NCBI RefSeq assembly: GCF_020740795.1
Contig: NC_067285.1
Location: 40,832,511 to 40,896,510, forward strand
Direction: 5' to 3'
DNA length: 64,000 nt
DNA from: Apus apus
Lineage: Eukaryota > Chordata > Aves > Apodiformes > Apodidae
The notes below the pieces were generated by a model that searched no databases, had not been told where the DNA came from, and saw only the letters and a program-made list of their open reading frames with translations. The translations under genes and the position numbers were made by a program. Shown here piece by piece: positions 60,180-64,000 of the stretch (its first letter is position 1; every line of letters begins with the position of its first letter).

Positions 60180-62932
60180 CTGAAGAAGATGGCAAGAGAC
60201 AAAAGCAGAGTAAGTTCCGGCCTCGAGCAACTGGGAAGCATTTCTTTTCTGTGCCTGAAAGGCCCCTGTACAGCCCAGCTGTTTGCACAAAACCACTCTC
60301 TGCTGGTTTATTCTGACTCTTTCACTGGTAAATTTAGTGTGAACCAGAAGGAAGTACATTCTTATGGAATGAAGGACAATGGGTGGAGGGGAGGAGCTTC
60401 ATGTTTACAAGAACAGCCCAGGGGCAGATGCAGCTCTCCTGCCTTGCTTATCACTTAATGACTACTCCTGCTGCACACCAATTCTCTTACCTTCTGCTTT
60501 CCTTCCACTGCCTTATCAAGCCAGACAAAACCCATGTACATTACCTATTGACCAGGGGGTCGAAGGCTTCCACAGTGTTCAGGTAGGCATTGCCATTATG
60601 GCCTCCAACTGCAAAGATCTTCCCCATCAGGGTGGCTATGCCCACACCACCCCTGGGAGTGGTCAGCTCTGCCACGTACTCCCACTTGTTACTGCGGGGG
60701 TCAAACCTCTCCACTGAGCTCAGAGGAGAGTTGTCATCAAAGCCACCTGCAAAGAAACCAGCATGTTACCAGTTTTAGCCACTGGTGACACCCAGACTAG
60801 TGTTAAAAGGCTGTTCTCCAGCTCCATTTACTCATATGAACTTCACAAGCTCCTAAAAACTCATCTGACATCACCAAGAGTGACAATTTGCTCTACTCAA
60901 GTTGCAAGGAGAGGTGTTACTCTTTTTTTTTTTTTTCCCCCCTTCTATTCATCTTACATATGGTTATAATGGAGGTGTTTCTAATTTGGAATAGAAAATA
61001 AACCTTGAGACCAGCAAAAGGATGGTCCTAATCTTATGCTGCCTTAAGCAGAACTTGTGGTATTTTCCAATTACAGCATTGCTCAATATTTAATTGGGCA
61101 AAAAAAGGCCTCAAGTAACACCACAGGGATGTGTTCCCCTTGCTGGGGCAGCTGTCAGAGGAATGTTTACTTGGGCAGGATAGAGTTAATTTTCTTCCTA
61201 GCAGCTTGTATAGTGCTTTGTTTTGGAGTCAGTATGAGAAGAATGTTGGTATTTCAGTTTTGCCAAGGAATGCTTGTGGTCAGTCAAGGACTCTTCAGCT
61301 TCCTGTGCTGGGTGAGGAGCTGCACAACAACCTGAGAGGGAGCAGAGCCAGGACAGCTGACCAAAGGGACCCTCCATCCCACAGGATATCCAGTGGGGGG
61401 GAGTTGGCTGAGGGGGATCACTGCTGGGGAACTAGCTGGGCCCCAGGCAGTGGTTGGTGAGCAGTTTGGCTGTGTCACATGTTTAGTATATACTATTATG
61501 AAAATCATCATCCTGGTTCCCTTAAATTGTATACCTTTTTCATCCTCCCCAGGGCACTGGGAAAGGGAAGGGTGGTGCTCAGTGTTGGCTGGAGGTCAAC
61601 CCCAGCAAGGCAGAGCTCTGCAGCCACCACTACAGCCCTCCTGGCATCTTCCTCCCTCAGGAAAGCAGGTAAGTGCAAGGTAGAGCAGAACACAGCAGGC
61701 CTAGGGCAGCCAGCTGTGGAGTAAGTGTCACCACCATGTGAAAAAGCTGCTGTAGTCTACACTCAGAGCAGAACTGGAGTGCTTAAGTGTGTGAATTTAA
61801 GACTCATTTTCCTAGAAGGAAAGTCAAGACTAGTGAGTCTTGAGAGGATTTTCAGTGTACTGTTCTGACCAGTACAGGCCTCCTAGAATGCGGATCAGGA
61901 GCTGCTTTGTACCCTAGGCTACCAAGCCCTGGTTGTGCTTGCTTTCTTCTCCTGCCTGAGAACACAAAGCCCAGGTCAGGTCTGCCTGTTCCCTAGTTCC
62001 TCCAGCACCAGCAGCCTCTTCCAAAGGCCAGTCCTTGGCAGAGACAGCACTACCAAAAGCCACCTGCCTACTCACCCACAACATACAAGCAGCCATGGAG
62101 CTCGCTGACCCCGTTGCCAGCTCTTCTCTGACCCATCTCCTTCACTTCCATCCACTTATCCAGATGGGGATCATATTTCTCCACACTGGAAAGAGATGCT
62201 ACCCCATCATTGCCACCCACAGCATAGACATGGCTCTGGAAAAGTAGAGAGATTAGTTGTCATGTGTTTAATGGGCTTTTCAGAAGCAATGTTAAAAATA
62301 TAGGGGGAAAAAATGGTGTATTCATAAGGTCCTAATAATTTTATTTAACGTCAACAACAGGCTTATTTTATCTTCCAATTAAGGAAGTGAAAAAAGTAAG
62401 TAGTGTTGCAGATGTTTTGCAAAGTCCACGTGGTGATGGGGGTGAAAGTGCAGGTGCCTTCAGAGCTTTTAAACATAGTGACAAACTTCTGAAAGAGACA
62501 TGAAGCCTAGTGGTGTTAGAAGGGTCCTAGTACTTGTTCCCAGAACCTGTTGAATCAGAGTGCAGTTCTGTTTGAGGTGAGTGTTCTCCTCAAGGCCCTC
62601 CCCTTGTGCTCAGTTCCACAGCCTTTGGATGACTGGAGGTGCTCAGACCCACCACCTGCATCTCATTGATCTTGTGCTCTGCTGTGTAGAAGCAGCTTGA
62701 AAAGCAGGTTTGATTCTCAGCTGGCCCTGACTAGGAGGGTAGGGGGGGGGAACAGTCACTTACCATGAGGGCTACAGAGCCAACTCCTCCCCTGGGAGTG
62801 TTCATAGGGGCCACCGTGCTCCACCGGTCAGAGTCGATGTCGTATCGTTCCACGTCGCTGAAGCAGGTGTTGTCATCCAGCCCCCCAATGGCATAAATGG
62901 GGCCACCCAGGGAGGCCAGAGCAATTCCTCTC
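60056..62932 (-). CDS. KLHL8: KLHL8, last four coding exons (kelch propeller)
   Basis: Kelch-like protein 8, a BTB-BACK-Kelch substrate adaptor for Cullin-3 ubiquitin ligase in the cytosol. Minus-strand exons read: 62764-62932, 62076-62235, 60545-60746, 60056-60179, with canonical GT-AG junctions and continuous phase. They give 217 residues plus the TGA at 60056-60058. Kelch motifs are regular: YAIGGLDDN..DVERYDIDSDRW, YAVGGNDG..SVEKYDPHLDKW, VVGGFDD..SVERFDPRSNKW and FAVGGHNG..TVEAFDP. The C-terminus (VSHCRAGAGVAVCS, ending SSNVVDCM) matches KLHL8 as I remember it and differs from the KLHL2/3 ending. About 35% of a roughly 620-residue protein is present; BTB and BACK exons lie beyond 64000. 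The gene is tail to tail with ADAMTS3. Confidence 0.93.
60545..60746 (-). CDS. KLHL8: KLHL8 kelch exon (second from last)
   Basis: Minus-strand acceptor 'tttctttgcag', donor GTAATG from 60544. It encodes GGFDDNSPLSSVERFDPRSN, LTTPRGGVGIATLMGKIFAV and GGHNGNAYLNTVEAFDP, nearly two kelch blades. Confidence 0.93.
60747..62075 (-). other. KLHL8 intron with LTR remnant
   Basis: A 1.3-kb intron between the third-last and second-last exons. It holds the LTR remnant 61164-61607 (plus orientation, antisense to KLHL8) and a T run near 60921. Confidence 0.75.
61164..61607 (+). mobile_element. Solo LTR remnant of an avian ERVL-like family
   Basis: Contains 'caggatagagttaattttct', 'tcctagcagcttgtatagtg', 'agtcaaggactcttcagctt' and 'ccaggacagctgacc', and ends near 'gtggtgctcagtgttggctg' and 'aggtcaacccc'. 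These are landmarks of a very common avian LTR family as I remember it. No internal viral genes are present. In a KLHL8 intron, antisense to the gene. Confidence 0.75.
62076..62235 (-). CDS. KLHL8: KLHL8 kelch exon (third from last)
   Basis: Minus-strand acceptor 'acttttccag', donor GTGAGT from 62075. It encodes SHVYAVGGNDGVASLSSVEK, YDPHLDKWMEVKEMGQRRAG and LHGCLYVV(G), a complete kelch blade. Confidence 0.93.
62236..62763 (-). other. KLHL8 intron without recognised content
   Basis: A 0.5-kb intron between the two upstream kelch exons. It has a short G run near 62744 and nothing else that I recognise. Confidence 0.7.
62764..62932 (-). CDS. KLHL8: KLHL8 kelch exon (fourth from last)
   Basis: On the minus strand the acceptor 'cttttcttcag' ends at 62933 and the donor is GTAAGT from 62763. 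It encodes RGIALASLGGPIYAIGGLDD, then DVERYDIDSDRW and NTPRGGVGSVALM, ending in phase 0. The 3' end of a CR1 copy begins only about 22 bp upstream of this acceptor. Confidence 0.93.
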
Positions 62933-62954
62933 CTGAAGAAAAGCATGGGGTCAG

Positions 62955-63890
62955 TCATAGAATCATGGATTCATTTGGGTTGGAAGGGACCTTCAAGATC
63001 ATCTAGTTCCAACCCCCCTGCATGGGCAGGGACACCTCCCACCAGCCCAGGCTGCTCCAAGCCCCATCCAACCTGCCCTTCAACACTGCCAGGGATGGGG
63101 CAGCCACAGCTTCTCTGGGCAGCCACAGCTTCTCTGGGCAACCTGGGCCAGTGCCTCACCACCCTCACTCAAGAAGTTCCTCCTAATGTCTCACCTCAAT
63201 CTCCTCTCTTCTAGTTTTAATCCATTGCCCCTTGTCCTCTCCCTTCCTGCCCTTGTCCCAAGCCCCTCCCCAGCTTTCCTGGAGCCCCTTCAGGCACTGG
63301 AAGGTGCTCTAAGGTCTCCCTGGAGCCTTCTCTTCTCCAGGCTGAACACCCCAACTCTCCCAGCCTGTCTCCAGAGCAGAGCTGCTCCAGCCCTCTGACC
63401 ATCTTCATGGCCTCCTCTGGACTCTCTCCAGGAGCTCCATGTCCTTCGTATGCTGGAGGCTCCAGAACTGGTGTGCTGCAGGTGGGGTCTTACCAGAGCA
63501 GAGGGGCAAAATCCCCTCCCTGGCCCTGCTGGCCACACTATTTTTGTTGCAGCCCTGAACATGTTTGGTTTCTGGGCTCCAGTGCATGGTGCTGGCTCAT
63601 GTTGAGTTTCTCATCCACCATCACTCCCAAGTCCTTCTCATCTCAGCAGTTCTCAAGCCATTCTCCACCAAATCTATAATTATGGGATGCCCAGATCCAG
63701 GTGCAGGATACTGCACTTGGCCTTGTTGAACTTTCTGAGCTTGACATGGGCCCACCTCAAGCCTGTCAATGTCCCTCTGGATGGTCACCCTTCCCTCCAG
63801 TTGTTGACCCCACCACACAGCTTGGTGTCATCAGCAAACCTGATGAGGGTGCACTCAATCCCTCAGTGCAAATTCTTAACAAAAGGGAAT
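62955..63890 (-). mobile_element. CR1 LINE, about 0.9 kb
   Basis: It begins 'tcatagaatcatggattcat' and 'ttggaagggaccttcaagat' on the plus strand, so the element is on the minus strand, the sense of KLHL8. It extends into degraded reverse-transcriptase sequence (DIDRLE.. near 63770). An internal direct duplication of 'agccacagcttctctgggca' lies at about 63101-63141. Its 3' end is about 22 bp from a KLHL8 splice acceptor. Confidence 0.9.
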
Positions 63891-64000
63891 TGGAAAAACC
63901 CACCAAGTGCAGTGTGACCCAACTGGCACCTGTTTCACACTATGGGGAAAAAAAGGAACAGAAATTTAAGAACTTGACCTCAGCTTTCCCAAGCACTCAT

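Noticed and set aside
60056-62932. Assignment as KLHL2, KLHL3 or another kelch protein
   Set aside because: KLHL2/3 end with a GRSYAGV-type sequence, whereas here the end is VSHCRAGAGVAV..NVVDCM, as in KLHL8.

Overview
The window is nuclear DNA of a bird. It carries nine CR1 LINE copies with the avian 3' end (8-bp ATTCTATG-type repeats next to a 'GGTCCCTTCCAACC' motif), two remnants of a common avian LTR family, and exons of two conserved vertebrate genes with canonical GT-AG introns. No prokaryotic, plasmid or phage features are seen. All identifications come from reading the sequence and from memory of the protein families; no database search was run.  Layout. (1) 1-41.5 kb, plus strand: the 3' part of ADAMTS3, the procollagen / pro-VEGF-C processing metalloprotease. 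Eighteen exons (10283-39622) can be placed to the base with continuous reading phase. They match exons 5-22 of the 22-exon vertebrate gene and run from the furin site to the stop codon, followed by a 1.9-kb 3'UTR ending at an AATAAA at 41508. Positions 1-10282 are the intron upstream of the first exon seen; the prodomain exons lie outside the window. The introns hold seven CR1 copies. (2) 41.5-58.7 kb: an intergenic stretch whose core (about 45-55.6 kb) is very GC-rich. It has three CpG-island-like blocks, a TATA-type promoter-like site, an about 1-kb tandem duplication, a roughly 26-copy minisatellite, a dispersed short-motif array, CA microsatellites, an LTR fragment and several weak transcript candidates. 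No known protein is recognised there. (3) 58.7-64 kb, minus strand: the last four coding exons (kelch propeller) of KLHL8, a BTB-Kelch Cullin-3 adaptor, with an LTR in one intron and a CR1 next to one splice acceptor.  ADAMTS3 and KLHL8 are tail to tail and are not expected to work together. ADAMTS3 acts outside the cell on fibrillar procollagen and pro-VEGF-C. KLHL8 acts in the cytosol in ubiquitin ligation. From memory, the two genes are about 15 Mb apart on human chromosome 4, so this adjacency and the GC-rich gap between them are the most distinctive large-scale features. The most checkable local findings are inverted CR1 copies tightly flanking ADAMTS3 exon 20, a CR1 about 22 bp from a KLHL8 acceptor, and uncharacterised transcript candidates in the GC-rich gap.
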